NCBI RefSeq assembly: GCF_013002715.1
Contig: NZ_JABENB010000002.1
Span: 62,001-126,000, forward strand
Reading direction: 5' to 3'
DNA length: 64,000 nucleotides
Source: Flexivirga aerilata
Lineage (GTDB): Bacteria > Actinomycetota > Actinomycetes > Actinomycetales > Dermatophilaceae
Below, piece after piece: positions 55,650 to 64,000 of this stretch (position 1 is its first letter; each line of letters starts with the position of its first letter). Both the position numbers and the translations under genes were made by a program. Below the pieces are notes generated by a model. It did not search any database. It was given only the letters and a program-made list of their open reading frames with translations, and had not been told where the DNA came from.

Positions 55650-56078
55650 TCAGGAGTTGTTCGCGGCGGCCTCGACCTTGCGCAGGCGGGCCACGAGGGT
55701 CTTGAGCAGCGCAGCGGCGATGTCGCCGTCGCCGCGGACCAGCGGCATGAACGCCGCCGACGACAGCGCGAAGGTGGTCACCCCGCCAGGTCCGGCGACC
55801 ACGGTGGCCGACCGCGGCGCACCGTCGATCATCGACAGCTCGCCGACGTAGTCGCCGACGCCGATCTCACCGCGCGACTGACCACCGACGTCGACCGTGG
55901 CGCTGCCGTCGAGCACGACCCGCAGACCGGCCTCCTGCGCGCCCTCGCTGATCACCTTGCCGCCGGCGGCGGTCTTGAACGTCGCGCCCGTGTCGGCGAT
56001 CTGTGAGATCGCGGCCGGGCTGAGGCCCGCGAAAAGGTCGATACCTGCAAGAACCTGCTTCAGCTGGGCGCTGGCCAT
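55650..56078 (-). CDS. Single-domain cyclic nucleotide-binding protein
   Basis: A 142-residue protein consisting of one Crp-type cyclic-nucleotide-binding domain (LFAGLSPAAISQIADTG, GGKVISEGAQEAG, then GDYVGELSMIDGAPRSATVVA). The phosphate-binding cassette reads GELSMIDGAPRSAT, with Glu and Arg in place. No DNA-binding helix-turn-helix follows, so it is not a Crp regulator by itself. It is divergent from two adenylate cyclases and could bind their product. GGAGGGATTC precedes ATG 56078. Confidence 0.9.
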   Translation of the reverse strand: MASAQLKQVLAGIDLFAGLSPAAISQIADTGATFKTAAGGKVISEGAQEAGLRVVLDGSATVDVGGQSRGEIGVGDYVGELSMIDGAPRSATVVAGPGGVTTFALSSAAFMPLVRGDGDIAAALLKTLVARLRKVEAAANNS

Positions 56079-56157
56079 GAATCCCTCCGGATGAGAACTG
56101 TGCAACAGGCAAAAGCTAGCAGCGGTCGCTGTAACCCGCCGGGTAGATTCGCTCGTC

Positions 56158-59100
56158 GTGACCACCTGTGCGCGCTGCGGAGCCGAGGTGCCGGACGCCG
56201 CGCGCTTCTGCTCGGCCTGCGGCGCCGCCGTCGCCGGGGGCGATCAACAGGCGCCGGTGCGCAAGCACGTGGTCATCCTCTTCTGCGACCTCGTCGGGTC
56301 GACGGCGCTGGGCGAAGGTGCCGACCCCGAGGTGCTGCGCGGTCGCCTGGCCCGCTACTTCGACGCCGTGTCGGCGGTGATCTGGCACCACGGCGGCACC
56401 GTCGAGAAGTTCATCGGCGATGCCGTGATGGCTGTTTTCGGCGTGCCGAGCAGCCGCGAAGACGACGGCGCCCGCGCGGTCCGCGCGGCGATCGGCATAC
56501 ATCAGGCGGTCGCCGCACTGCCCGATGCACTCCACGTGCGCATCGGGGTCAACAGCGGCGAGGTGTTCGTCACCCATCAGCCGGACGGGCAGTTCTCGGT
56601 CACCGGTGACGCGGTCAACACCGCGCAACGTCTGGAGTCTGCGGCCGGCATCGACGAGACGTATGTCGGGGACACCGTCGCCGAGCTCCTCGGGGACGCA
56701 GTGGTGCTCGACGAGGTGGGCGAGATCCTGCACAAGGGCAAATCGGCGCCGCAACTGGTCTATCGCGTCGCGGCCGGCCAGACTCCCCGCGACCGCGTGC
56801 GCGAACCCGCGTTCGTCGGGAGGGCCGCCGAACTGGCCGATCTCGCCTCCATCGCCGACCGGTCGGCACAGCGTCGCCAGGGCTGGTTGTTGACGTATGT
56901 CGGGGACGCCGGCATCGGCAAATCGCGGATGATCCGAGAATTTGCAAGAAACAGAGACGAATTGCGAGTCGTCGTCGGCCGCTGCGACCCGATGAGCACC
57001 GGGGCGTTCGCGCCGCTCGCCAGCTGGCTCGCCGATCTCGCCCCGGACTGGCAGGCGTATGTCGGGCGGTTGCTCGGCGACGCCGCGCCGCCGGTGCTGC
57101 AGCGGCTGCGGTCCGCCGCCGGCGTGTCGGAGGCGCAGACCTCGTCCGACGACGTCGCGTGGGCGGTGCGACAGGTGCTGGAGGCGCTGTGCGCCGAGTC
57201 TCCGGTCGTCTCGGTGTGGGATGACCTGCACTGGGCGACCGAGGCGCAACTCGACCTGCTCGAACTCCTCGCGGCCGCGAGCCGGTCGCTGCCGGTGCTC
57301 ACCGTGTGCCTCTCACGCCCGGACCTTTTCGAACATCGCCCGCGATGGGGAGGCGGTCGCAAGTCGCGCGTCGAGGACGTCGAACCCCTCGACTTCGAGG
57401 ACATGCTCGAGATCGCTGCCGATCGGATCGCCGTGCAGGCGACCGACCTCCCGGCCACCGCCGAGGACCTCGTCGACCGGGCGGACGGCAATCCCCAGGT
57501 GGTGCAGCTGCTCGCGCAGAACGCTGCGACCGGTGGCGGACTGCCGGCATCGGTCGCGCAGCTCTACGAGGCCGCGCTCGACCGGCTTTCCGCCGACGAG
57601 CGGACCTTGGTCGAGGTCGGCTCGGTGGCCGGCCGCGAGTTCGCGCTGGTGGACGTTGATCACACGGCGGCTCTGCGCGACCTGCACGAGGTCGCCGAAA
57701 CCCTGCGCGCGCGTGGGCTTCTCGAGCTCACATCGTCCGGCGACTACCGCTTCTCCCAGTCCGTGCTCATGCAGACCGCCTACCGGTCGATGCCCAAGCG
57801 GAGGCGCGCCGAGCGGCACGCAGCGCTCGCCGCGGACCTCGAAACCCGACGCCGCGACAGTCACGCGGTGTCACTGGCGGCCTCCCACTACGACCGCGCT
57901 CACGCGCTACTTGCCGAGATCGGCGACACCGGTGCCGAGCGCGAGGCCGCTCGGCAGCGTGCGCTGGCCACCGGCATACGGGCACTGGACGATCGCTATG
58001 CCCGGGGCGAGAGCCACCTTGCCGACGGCTATCAGCACCTCGCCACGCTGCTGCACCGTGATGACGACCTCGTCTTCCGCGTCGGCTGGCGGCTGATGCT
58101 GACCGCCCAGCGCGATCAGCGGGACGCGATGCCCGATGCCACGCTGACCCCACTGGATGCCGTGCTCGACGGCGATCCCCAGTGGGTGACGGTGCGCGAG
58201 GCGATCACCACCTTCTGGACCCTCGGTCTCGGGCGGGCCCGGCCGTCCGTCGCGCGCGAACGCGCACATGCACTCGTCGCGGCCGCCGAGGCCGACCCCG
58301 CAATGTCCGCCGACGGCCGGCTCGCCGTCCTGCTCTTCGCCGCCCAGGCCTACGCGGACGCACAGGCCTTCGGTGAGTGCATCGAGGTGCTGCGCCCGAT
58401 GCGTGCGCTCGCGCCCGCCGACGATGTCGTCACCGCGCGCGTGATCGACAACTTCGAGATCCAGGTGCTCTGGATCGGTGACGCGTCCGTCGGGCAGGCC
58501 GTCGAGGTCGCCGAGCGGATGCGCGCCGACCTCGCCGGTGTCGCCTTCCAGCTCGTGACCGTCAACGCGATCCTCGCCGCCGGCTACGCGGTGATGGGGG
58601 ACACCGTCCGGTCGGACGCGGCCTGGCGCGCCGCGCAGGACAGCCTGTCGCCCGACGCGGTGCTGCCCGCGCAGTTCCCGCGGCACTATCGCCAGGTGGC
58701 GCTGGCCGCACGCGGCGCACACGACGAGGCGGCCCAGGAGTATGACGCGATGAGCGCCGCGGCCGAGCCGATCTCGGCGCTGTGGGCCTGCGGCTGGGCC
58801 GCCGATGCGAGCGGGTCGTGGATTCGGGCCGGCCGCCTCGACCGGGCGCGCGCGGCGGCCGGTCGCGCCTCGCGACTCGTCCAGGATGCCTTCGCCGAGC
58901 GGGTGCAGCCGCGGCTGGCCGTGGTCTCCGCCGTCGAAGCTGCACTGCGTCGCGAGGCCGCGGCTGCCCGGCACGCGCTCAGCGTCAGCCGAGGAGCGGT
59001 CGACCGCGACCTGCTCTGGAATCGGGCGGAGTCGGCGGTCGACCGGGCCATCGTCGAGACCGTGCTGGGGCACACCGATGCCGCCGCGACTGCCGCGGAG

Positions 59101-59202
59101 GAGGCTCGGGCGGCATACCTCGCCAAGGGCGCGACCGCCATGTCCGAGCAGGTCGACACCTGGCTCGCCAACGCGGCGAAGCTGCGACAGAGCACGCGGT
59201 GA
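56158..59202 (+). CDS. Class III adenylate cyclase fused to STAND-type ATPase (copy 1)
   Basis: A 1,014-residue multidomain protein. A zinc ribbon (CARCG at 4-8, CSACG at 18-22) precedes a class III cyclase domain (about 37-205) with all key residues: metal Asp44 and Asp88, adenine-selecting Lys84 and Asp151, Asn154 and Arg158. Next is an AAA/STAND ATPase with Walker A GDAGIGKS (249-256) and Walker B VVSVWDDLHW near 352, then a helical TPR-like region to the end. It should make cAMP under control of ATPase/TPR-bound partners. TAGATT lies 8 bases before GTG 56158. It is followed after 19 bases by a paralogue. Confidence 0.9.
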   Translation: MTTCARCGAEVPDAARFCSACGAAVAGGDQQAPVRKHVVILFCDLVGSTALGEGADPEVLRGRLARYFDAVSAVIWHHGGTVEKFIGDAVMAVFGVPSSREDDGARAVRAAIGIHQAVAALPDALHVRIGVNSGEVFVTHQPDGQFSVTGDAVNTAQRLESAAGIDETYVGDTVAELLGDAVVLDEVGEILHKGKSAPQLVYRVAAGQTPRDRVREPAFVGRAAELADLASIADRSAQRRQGWLLTYVGDAGIGKSRMIREFARNRDELRVVVGRCDPMSTGAFAPLASWLADLAPDWQAYVGRLLGDAAPPVLQRLRSAAGVSEAQTSSDDVAWAVRQVLEALCAESPVVSVWDDLHWATEAQLDLLELLAAASRSLPVLTVCLSRPDLFEHRPRWGGGRKSRVEDVEPLDFEDMLEIAADRIAVQATDLPATAEDLVDRADGNPQVVQLLAQNAATGGGLPASVAQLYEAALDRLSADERTLVEVGSVAGREFALVDVDHTAALRDLHEVAETLRARGLLELTSSGDYRFSQSVLMQTAYRSMPKRRRAERHAALAADLETRRRDSHAVSLAASHYDRAHALLAEIGDTGAEREAARQRALATGIRALDDRYARGESHLADGYQHLATLLHRDDDLVFRVGWRLMLTAQRDQRDAMPDATLTPLDAVLDGDPQWVTVREAITTFWTLGLGRARPSVARERAHALVAAAEADPAMSADGRLAVLLFAAQAYADAQAFGECIEVLRPMRALAPADDVVTARVIDNFEIQVLWIGDASVGQAVEVAERMRADLAGVAFQLVTVNAILAAGYAVMGDTVRSDAAWRAAQDSLSPDAVLPAQFPRHYRQVALAARGAHDEAAQEYDAMSAAAEPISALWACGWAADASGSWIRAGRLDRARAAAGRASRLVQDAFAERVQPRLAVVSAVEAALRREAAAARHALSVSRGAVDRDLLWNRAESAVDRAIVETVLGHTDAAATAAEEARAAYLAKGATAMSEQVDTWLANAAKLRQSTR

Positions 59203-59221
59203 CTCCTGAGAGAATGCAGCC

Positions 59222-62200
59222 GTGATCACCTGTGCGCGCTGCGGATTCCAGTCGCCGGTGGGGACCAGGTTCTGCCCCAACTGCGGCGCCGCACTCGCCC
59301 AGGGCGGCCTGCAGGCGCCGGTGCGCAAGCACGTGGTCATCCTCTTCGTCGACATCGTCGGCTCCACCAGCCTCGGCGAGTCCATCGACCCGGAAGCGTT
59401 GCGTGCCAGCCTCGCTCGCTATTTCGACGCGGTCTCCAAGGTCGTCTGGAAGTACGGCGGCACCGTCGAGAAGTTCATCGGCGACGCCGTCATGGCCGTC
59501 TTCGGCGTCCCGGCGACCCGCGAGGACGACGCGACCCGAGCCGTTCAGGCCGCCACCGAGATCCACTCCGCGGTCAAGGAGGTGTCCGGCCGCATGCAGG
59601 CGCAGCTCGGGCAGAGCCTGCGGGTGCGCATCGGGATCAACTCCGGCGAGGTCTTCGTCACCCACCAGCCGGACGGGCAGTTCTCGGTCACCGGTGACGC
59701 GGTGAACGTCGCGGCGCGGCTCGAGGCGGCCGCCGGCCCCGGTGAGACGTATGTCGGTGACACGGTCGCCGACCTGGCCGGACCCACGGTCACGCTCGAC
59801 TACGTCGGGCCGATCACGCACAAGGGCAAGACCGAGCCGCAGGACGTCTACAAGGTCTCCGAGAGCGGCACCCGGCACGGGGTGTTGCGCCGAACTCCCT
59901 TTGCCGGCAGGGAGATCGAGTTGCGCGACCTCGGCGCGATCGCCGACCGGTCGTTGCGCTACAGCCAGGGCTGGTTCCTGACGTATGTCGGGGAGCCCGG
60001 CATCGGCAAGAACCGCCTGGTGTCGCACTTCCTCGACGAGCGCGACGGGATGCGGGTGCTGCGTGGCACTGCCCAGCCGCTCGCGACCGACGGCAGCTAC
60101 GGACCGCTCGCCAAACTGCTGTCCGCGATCGGCGACGACTGGCCGGACATCGTCACCGGCATGTTCGACGACCCGACCGCGACCGCGATCGTGCGGCGGC
60201 TGAAGTCGGCGACGGCCCGCTCCGAGGAGACCACCTCCACCGACGACATCGTCTGGGCGGTCCGCAAGGTGCTGTCCCGACTGGCACTCGCCGGCCCGAT
60301 CGCGGTGGTGTGGAAGGACATCGAGTGGGCGAGCGACCCGATGCTCGACCTCATCGAGCAACTCGTCGAGCCGCTGCGCACCTATCCGGTTCTCACCATC
60401 TGCACCGCGCGTCCCGAGCTCTTCGAGCGGCGCCCGATGTGGGGCGGCGGCCAGCAGTCCCGGGTCGAGCCCGTCGACGCACTCGATGCCGCGGCGCTGC
60501 GTGAGATGGCGAGCGAGCGAATGCCCGAACTCGAAGCAGCCGCAAAGGAATCCGGCCAGTCGGTCGACGTCTCGCTCAACGCGCTCATCCGGCGCAGCGA
60601 CGGCAACCCGCAGGTCTTCCAGGTGCTGCTGGAGTGCATGTGCGACGGGGAGGAGTTGCCCGTCTCGGTGCACACCCTCTTCGAGGCGACCCTGGACCGG
60701 CTCACTCCGATGGAGCGCGCATTCTGCGAAGTCGGCAGCGTCCTCGGGCGCGAGTTCTACGCCGAGGCGGTCGGGCCCGTGCGCACCGCCAGCCCCGACC
60801 CGGCCGACGACGGCAACGACGTGGCCGGGCGTCTGCGGCAGCTGAACATCCTGGAGTTCGGCGACCAGGACACCAGCGGATTCACCCGCTACCAGTTCGT
60901 GCAGTCGATGCTCATGGAGACCGCCTACCGCACACAGGCCCGCCAGGTGCGGTCCGAGCGACACGTGCGCGCGGCCGACTGGCTGGCCGCCAATGCGGAG
61001 CGACTCGACGGCTCGCAGCGGCAGGCGATCGCCGAGCACCTGCGTCAGGCGTATGACGAAATCGCAGCCGTGTCAGCCGATCTCGACCTGGTGAACGGCA
61101 TCCGGGACCGCGCGGCACAGGCGGGCTTCCAGGCAGCAGAGGAGCTTGACCTGCGGGGTGAGCCAGGTGCTCGCGAGTCCTATCTCGACCTGCTGCCGCT
61201 CTATGCCAACGGCGACCCCCGCCTGCACGACGTGGCCCACCGGGCGTTCATGCGCACCGACCACATCGAGATGTCCGAGATCGAGGAGATCGTCCAGCTG
61301 CTCGACCGCAAGCTGGTGGAGTCGCCGGCCTGGCTGGTGCACCGTGAGGCGATGCTGCTCGCCGGACGACTGCAGACCGGGGTGACCCTCCCGCTCGATG
61401 GCATCGACGTGGCCACCGAACTCGTCGGTGCGTCAAGCTCTTTCGCCGACCTGGAGGGCCTTCGCTTCGATGCCGGGTGGGCGCGCGTCCTGGCCTACGG
61501 TCTCGCCGGCCGGATGAGCGAGGGACTGACCGAGGTCGGCCGGCTGAGCGACCTCGCCGAGGAGGCCGGCGACCGCCCGGTGCGCCGCCGCCTCACCTTC
61601 GCGCGGGTCGAATACGGCATGTGGAGCGACGAGCCGGTGACCACCGTGCTCGAGGACGTCGACCAGGCCCTCGCCGCCGCCGGCGCCCAGCGCGATCGCA
61701 TCCTCAGCCTGCTGCCGATGCGGGTGTGGTTGCGGGCCATGCGCGGCGACCGCACCGGCGCGACGGCCGACTGGGACCGGGTGCTCGAACTGTCCAGCGG
61801 CGCGGACTATCTCGCCCGTGAGACCGACCGGTGGGCGATGGCGCTCTACAGCTTCGGCGACGCCGCCGGTGCCGCCGACGCGCTGCAGGAGAGCCTGCCG
61901 CTGCTCACCCCGATCGCGCAGCTCGACAACAGCCTCTGGATCGTGCGGCTGCGCATGCGCGCGGGGGATTTCGCGGGCGCGCTCGAGGTCTTCGACGGCG
62001 ACCTCGAGGCACCGACCTTGGAGGACGACGGCTACAGCCCCGGCCTGCGGGACAGCGTCACCGGGCTGCTGCTCGCCGCCACCGGCCGGGAGGACCTGGC
62101 GCGCGCACGCCTGCAGCAGGCCCGCGACGGCACCCGGGGCATGTCGATGCCGATCACTCTCGCGGAGCGCGACATCGACGAGGCCATGGCGCTGCGCCTG

Positions 62201-62353
62201 CTGGGCGACGAACCGGCGGCGCGACTGGCGCAGGAGCGGGCGGCCTCGGCATACGACCGCAAGGGGGCCACGGCCATGGCGCGTAACGTCGACACGTGGC
62301 TCTCGGTCACCGACACCCTGAAGGGAGACACCGATGCTCACCCACACGCGTGA
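59222..62353 (+). CDS. Class III adenylate cyclase fused to STAND-type ATPase (copy 2, degenerate Walker A)
   Basis: A 1,043-residue tandem paralogue of the preceding gene with the same order: zinc ribbon, cyclase, ATPase, helical repeats. The cyclase residues Asp44, Asp88, Lys84, Asp159, Asn162 and Arg166 are intact. The ATPase is changed: Walker A reads GEPGIGKN (257-264), with Asn replacing the Ser/Thr that binds Mg. The Walker B region reads VVWKDIEW where copy 1 has VWDDLHW. Nucleotide hydrolysis by this domain may be lost. The C-terminal third has diverged most between the copies. Its last 20 bases overlap the YjbQ gene. Confidence 0.9.
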   Translation: MITCARCGFQSPVGTRFCPNCGAALAQGGLQAPVRKHVVILFVDIVGSTSLGESIDPEALRASLARYFDAVSKVVWKYGGTVEKFIGDAVMAVFGVPATREDDATRAVQAATEIHSAVKEVSGRMQAQLGQSLRVRIGINSGEVFVTHQPDGQFSVTGDAVNVAARLEAAAGPGETYVGDTVADLAGPTVTLDYVGPITHKGKTEPQDVYKVSESGTRHGVLRRTPFAGREIELRDLGAIADRSLRYSQGWFLTYVGEPGIGKNRLVSHFLDERDGMRVLRGTAQPLATDGSYGPLAKLLSAIGDDWPDIVTGMFDDPTATAIVRRLKSATARSEETTSTDDIVWAVRKVLSRLALAGPIAVVWKDIEWASDPMLDLIEQLVEPLRTYPVLTICTARPELFERRPMWGGGQQSRVEPVDALDAAALREMASERMPELEAAAKESGQSVDVSLNALIRRSDGNPQVFQVLLECMCDGEELPVSVHTLFEATLDRLTPMERAFCEVGSVLGREFYAEAVGPVRTASPDPADDGNDVAGRLRQLNILEFGDQDTSGFTRYQFVQSMLMETAYRTQARQVRSERHVRAADWLAANAERLDGSQRQAIAEHLRQAYDEIAAVSADLDLVNGIRDRAAQAGFQAAEELDLRGEPGARESYLDLLPLYANGDPRLHDVAHRAFMRTDHIEMSEIEEIVQLLDRKLVESPAWLVHREAMLLAGRLQTGVTLPLDGIDVATELVGASSSFADLEGLRFDAGWARVLAYGLAGRMSEGLTEVGRLSDLAEEAGDRPVRRRLTFARVEYGMWSDEPVTTVLEDVDQALAAAGAQRDRILSLLPMRVWLRAMRGDRTGATADWDRVLELSSGADYLARETDRWAMALYSFGDAAGAADALQESLPLLTPIAQLDNSLWIVRLRMRAGDFAGALEVFDGDLEAPTLEDDGYSPGLRDSVTGLLLAATGREDLARARLQQARDGTRGMSMPITLAERDIDEAMALRLLGDEPAARLAQERAASAYDRKGATAMARNVDTWLSVTDTLKGDTDAHPHA

Positions 62354-62738
62354 ATTCCGCACTGGGGGAAGCGAAGTCGTGCTCGACATCACCAGTGAGT
62401 GCGCCGACTTCGTGACCCGGGCGCCGGACGGGCTGCTGCAGCTCTTCGTGCCGCATGCCACCGCCGGCATCGCGATCCTCGAGACCGGCGCCGGCAGCGA
62501 CGAGGACCTGCTCGCCGCGTTGCGCGACCTGCTGCCCGCCGACGACCGGTGGCGGCATGCGCACGGCAGCCGGGGGCACGGCAGGTCCCACGTCATGCCG
62601 GCACTGATCCCGCCCTACGCGACGGTGCCGGTCGTCGACGGCCGGCTCGCGCTCGGCACCTGGCAGAGCATCTGCCTGGTCGACCTCAATGTCGACAACG
62701 CGGTGCGCACTGTGCGCTTCTCGTTGATCCCTGGCTGA
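62334..62738 (+). CDS. YjbQ/UPF0047 family protein
   Basis: A 134-residue protein of the UPF0047 (secondary thiamine-phosphate synthase) family. The conserved HATAGIAILETG near residue 41 and the metal-like motif GHGRSHVMPAL near 82 are present. The ATG at 62334 lies inside the end of the upstream cyclase gene and has GGGAG 7-8 bases before it, so translation is coupled. The physiological role is unclear in the family. Confidence 0.88.
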   Translation: MLTHTREFRTGGSEVVLDITSECADFVTRAPDGLLQLFVPHATAGIAILETGAGSDEDLLAALRDLLPADDRWRHAHGSRGHGRSHVMPALIPPYATVPVVDGRLALGTWQSICLVDLNVDNAVRTVRFSLIPG

Positions 62739-62788
62739 ACGCCGAACGGTGAACGCGGGACGGCGCGCGGCGTGAAAAGATACGAGCC

Positions 62789-63649
62789 GTGACCGCGACG
62801 ATGCTGGACGGCAAGGCAACCCTGGCGACGATCAAGGACGAGCTGCGTGCGCGCATTGCCGCGCTGCGTGAGCGCGGGGTGGTGCCCGGGCTCGGCACCG
62901 TGCTCGTCGGCGACGACCCGGGCTCGACCTGGTATGTCAACGCCAAGCACCGCGACTGCGCGAGCGTCGGCATCACGTCGATCCGTCGTGACCTGCCCGC
63001 CACCGCGAGCCAGGCGGAGGTCGAGTCGGTCATCGACGAGCTCAACGCCGACCCGGCCTGCACCGGCTTTCTCGTGCAACAGCCCACCGGACTCGACGAA
63101 TTCGCTTTGCTGTCAAGGGTTTCGCCGGACAAGGACGTCGACGGCCTGCACCCGACCAACCTCGGCAAGCTGGTCCTGGGGGAGCCCGGACCGCTGCCCT
63201 GCACCCCGATCGGCGCGATCGAGCTGCTGCGTCGGTATGACGTGCCGCTCGCGGGCGCAGAGGTCGTCGTGGTGGGTCGCGGCATCACCGTCGGCCGGCC
63301 GCTCGGGTTGCTGCTCACCCGCCGCAGCGAGAACTCCACGGTCACGCTCTGTCACACCGGCACCCGCGACCTCGCTGCCCACACCCGCACCGCCGACGTC
63401 ATCGTCGCGGCCGCCGGAGTGCCGCACCTCATCACCCGCGACATGGTCAAGCCGGGAGCGGCGGTGCTCGACGTGGGCGTGTCCCGGGTCGACGGCAAGA
63501 TCGCCGGCGACGTGGCGCCCGACGTCGCAGAGGTCGCCGGGCACCTGAGCCCCAACCCGGGCGGCGTCGGCCCGATGACCCGGGCGATGCTGCTGACCAA
63601 CGTCGTGCAGGCGGCGGAGCGGCTCGCCGAGGCCGACGCACCGGCGTGA
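62789..63649 (+). CDS. folD: Methylene-THF dehydrogenase / methenyl-THF cyclohydrolase
   Basis: A 286-residue bifunctional enzyme that interconverts 5,10-methylene-THF and 10-formyl-THF. The catalytic Tyr-x3-Lys is in [15 protein letters not shown] near residue 50. QQPTGLDEF near 95, [14 protein letters not shown] near 165 (NADP loop) and [13 protein letters not shown] near 260 are characteristic. It supplies 10-formyl-THF for purN and purH in the same window. The start is GTG 62789; its TGA overlaps the next gene. Confidence 0.96.
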   Translation: MTATMLDGKATLATIKDELRARIAALRERGVVPGLGTVLVGDDPGSTWYVNAKHRDCASVGITSIRRDLPATASQAEVESVIDELNADPACTGFLVQQPTGLDEFALLSRVSPDKDVDGLHPTNLGKLVLGEPGPLPCTPIGAIELLRRYDVPLAGAEVVVVGRGITVGRPLGLLLTRRSENSTVTLCHTGTRDLAAHTRTADVIVAAAGVPHLITRDMVKPGAAVLDVGVSRVDGKIAGDVAPDVAEVAGHLSPNPGGVGPMTRAMLLTNVVQAAERLAEADAPA

Positions 63650-63921
63650 CCGCGTTCCGGCTCGGCCCGCTCTGGTGGCTGCTCGCAGCGGGCTGCCTGC
63701 TCGCGCTGGCCGTCCTCGTCACGACCTCCGTGCGCGCCGGCGGCTATCTGCTGGCGGGCTGCCTCGCCGTGGCCGGGCTGTTGCGGATCTACTTGCCGGA
63801 GAAGGCAGCCGGCGCGCTCGTCATACGCTCACGAATGGTCGACGGCGTGTTCTTCTTCACGCTGGCCGCGGCGGTCGCCTTCATCTTCAGCATCGTCAAG
63901 CTCGGCGGCATCCCGGGCTGA
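63646..63921 (+). CDS. DUF3017 domain membrane protein
   Basis: A 91-residue protein with three hydrophobic helices (about 9-28, 31-47 and 67-86) matching DUF3017, a small actinobacterial membrane family found after folD. GTG 63646 overlaps the folD stop (GTGA). The function is unknown. Confidence 0.88.
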   Translation: MTAFRLGPLWWLLAAGCLLALAVLVTTSVRAGGYLLAGCLAVAGLLRIYLPEKAAGALVIRSRMVDGVFFFTLAAAVAFIFSIVKLGGIPG

Positions 63922-63934
63922 GCACGTCTCGGCG

Positions 63935-64000
63935 TCAGCCCAGGTCGATCTGCACCGCGGGCGCGGACACGTCGTGCACCGACCAGAGCGCCCAGCCGGC
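63935..64000 (-). CDS. C-terminal end of a minus-strand gene (truncated by window)
   Basis: Reading from base 64000 on the minus strand gives 21 codons (AGWALWSVHDVSAPAVQIDLG) and a TGA at 63937-63935, ending 13 bases from the DUF3017 gene. The frame and codon use look genuine, but the fragment is too short to assign a family. Confidence 0.5.
   Translation of the reverse strand, partial: AGWALWSVHDVSAPAVQIDLG

Overview
The window is one contiguous chromosomal stretch of a high-GC actinobacterium. Codon use is strongly G/C-ended, GTG starts are common, and 4-base ATGA/GTGA gene overlaps are frequent. The gene content points to Micrococcales (Dermacoccaceae/Intrasporangiaceae-like), but no rRNA or other marker fixes the genus. 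No tRNA, rRNA, prophage, transposase or CRISPR array was seen.

Layout. 1-4.0 kb: a partial methyltransferase, a PRPP-synthetase-like protein, and a KtrB/KtrA potassium pair whose ktrA carries a frameshift. 4.0-9.6 kb: a block that, from memory, matches the mycobacterial groES-groEL1-sigD-rsdA-guaB2 neighbourhood. It has a CIRCE operator (possibly two), groES, a GroEL1-type chaperonin with a His-rich tail, a SigD-like sigma factor interrupted by an in-frame TAG, its anti-sigma factor and guaB. 9.7-16.2 kb: a DCC thiol protein, an OPT transporter, a stand-alone LanC-like protein with a three-Cys (CCG) zinc site, a secreted phosphodiester glycosidase and a frameshifted AMP-ligase. 16.2-24.9 kb: guaB3, an aldehyde dehydrogenase, a ChoD-like GMC oxidase, SURF1, DUF3817, guaA and a PAP2 phosphatase, with two repeat clusters. 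24.9-31.8 kb: a YbhN-like flippase, a PIG-L deacetylase, a GT4 glycosyltransferase and a PspC/LiaF-type envelope-stress module with a PspC-fused histidine kinase and a LuxR response regulator.

31.9-37.1 kb holds the best candidate for an undescribed system. On the minus strand it has a TrmB/LuxR-type regulator, a small four-Cys secreted protein, a large lipoprotein, and an ABC ATPase and permease, with lower GC in its centre. 37.2-45.6 kb: DedA, a serine hydrolase, exonuclease III, a TetR-GNAT pair divergent from an MFS exporter, PcrA helicase and a second GNAT. 45.6-46.3 kb is an eight-copy tandem array of hairpin repeats. 46.3-55.3 kb: M23 peptidase, an orphan B12-binding subunit, sucCD, prepilin peptidase, a PerM-like protein, a DksA-type protein, purN, a ZTP riboswitch and purH. 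55.4-55.6 kb is a second repeat cluster centred on a 26-bp perfect hairpin. 55.6-63.9 kb: a cyclic-nucleotide-binding protein divergent from two tandem adenylate cyclase/STAND-ATPase proteins, then YjbQ, folD, DUF3017 and the tail of a minus-strand gene.

Themes. Purine and one-carbon metabolism is concentrated here (PRPP-like, guaB, guaB3, guaA, purN, purH with ZTP switch, folD). Many genes have a TANNNT -10 hexamer 6-8 nt before the start codon and no Shine-Dalgarno, suggesting leaderless mRNAs. Three otherwise well-conserved genes (ktrA, the sigD-like gene, the AMP-ligase) each carry one disabling change; sequencing error and true decay cannot be separated from the sequence alone.
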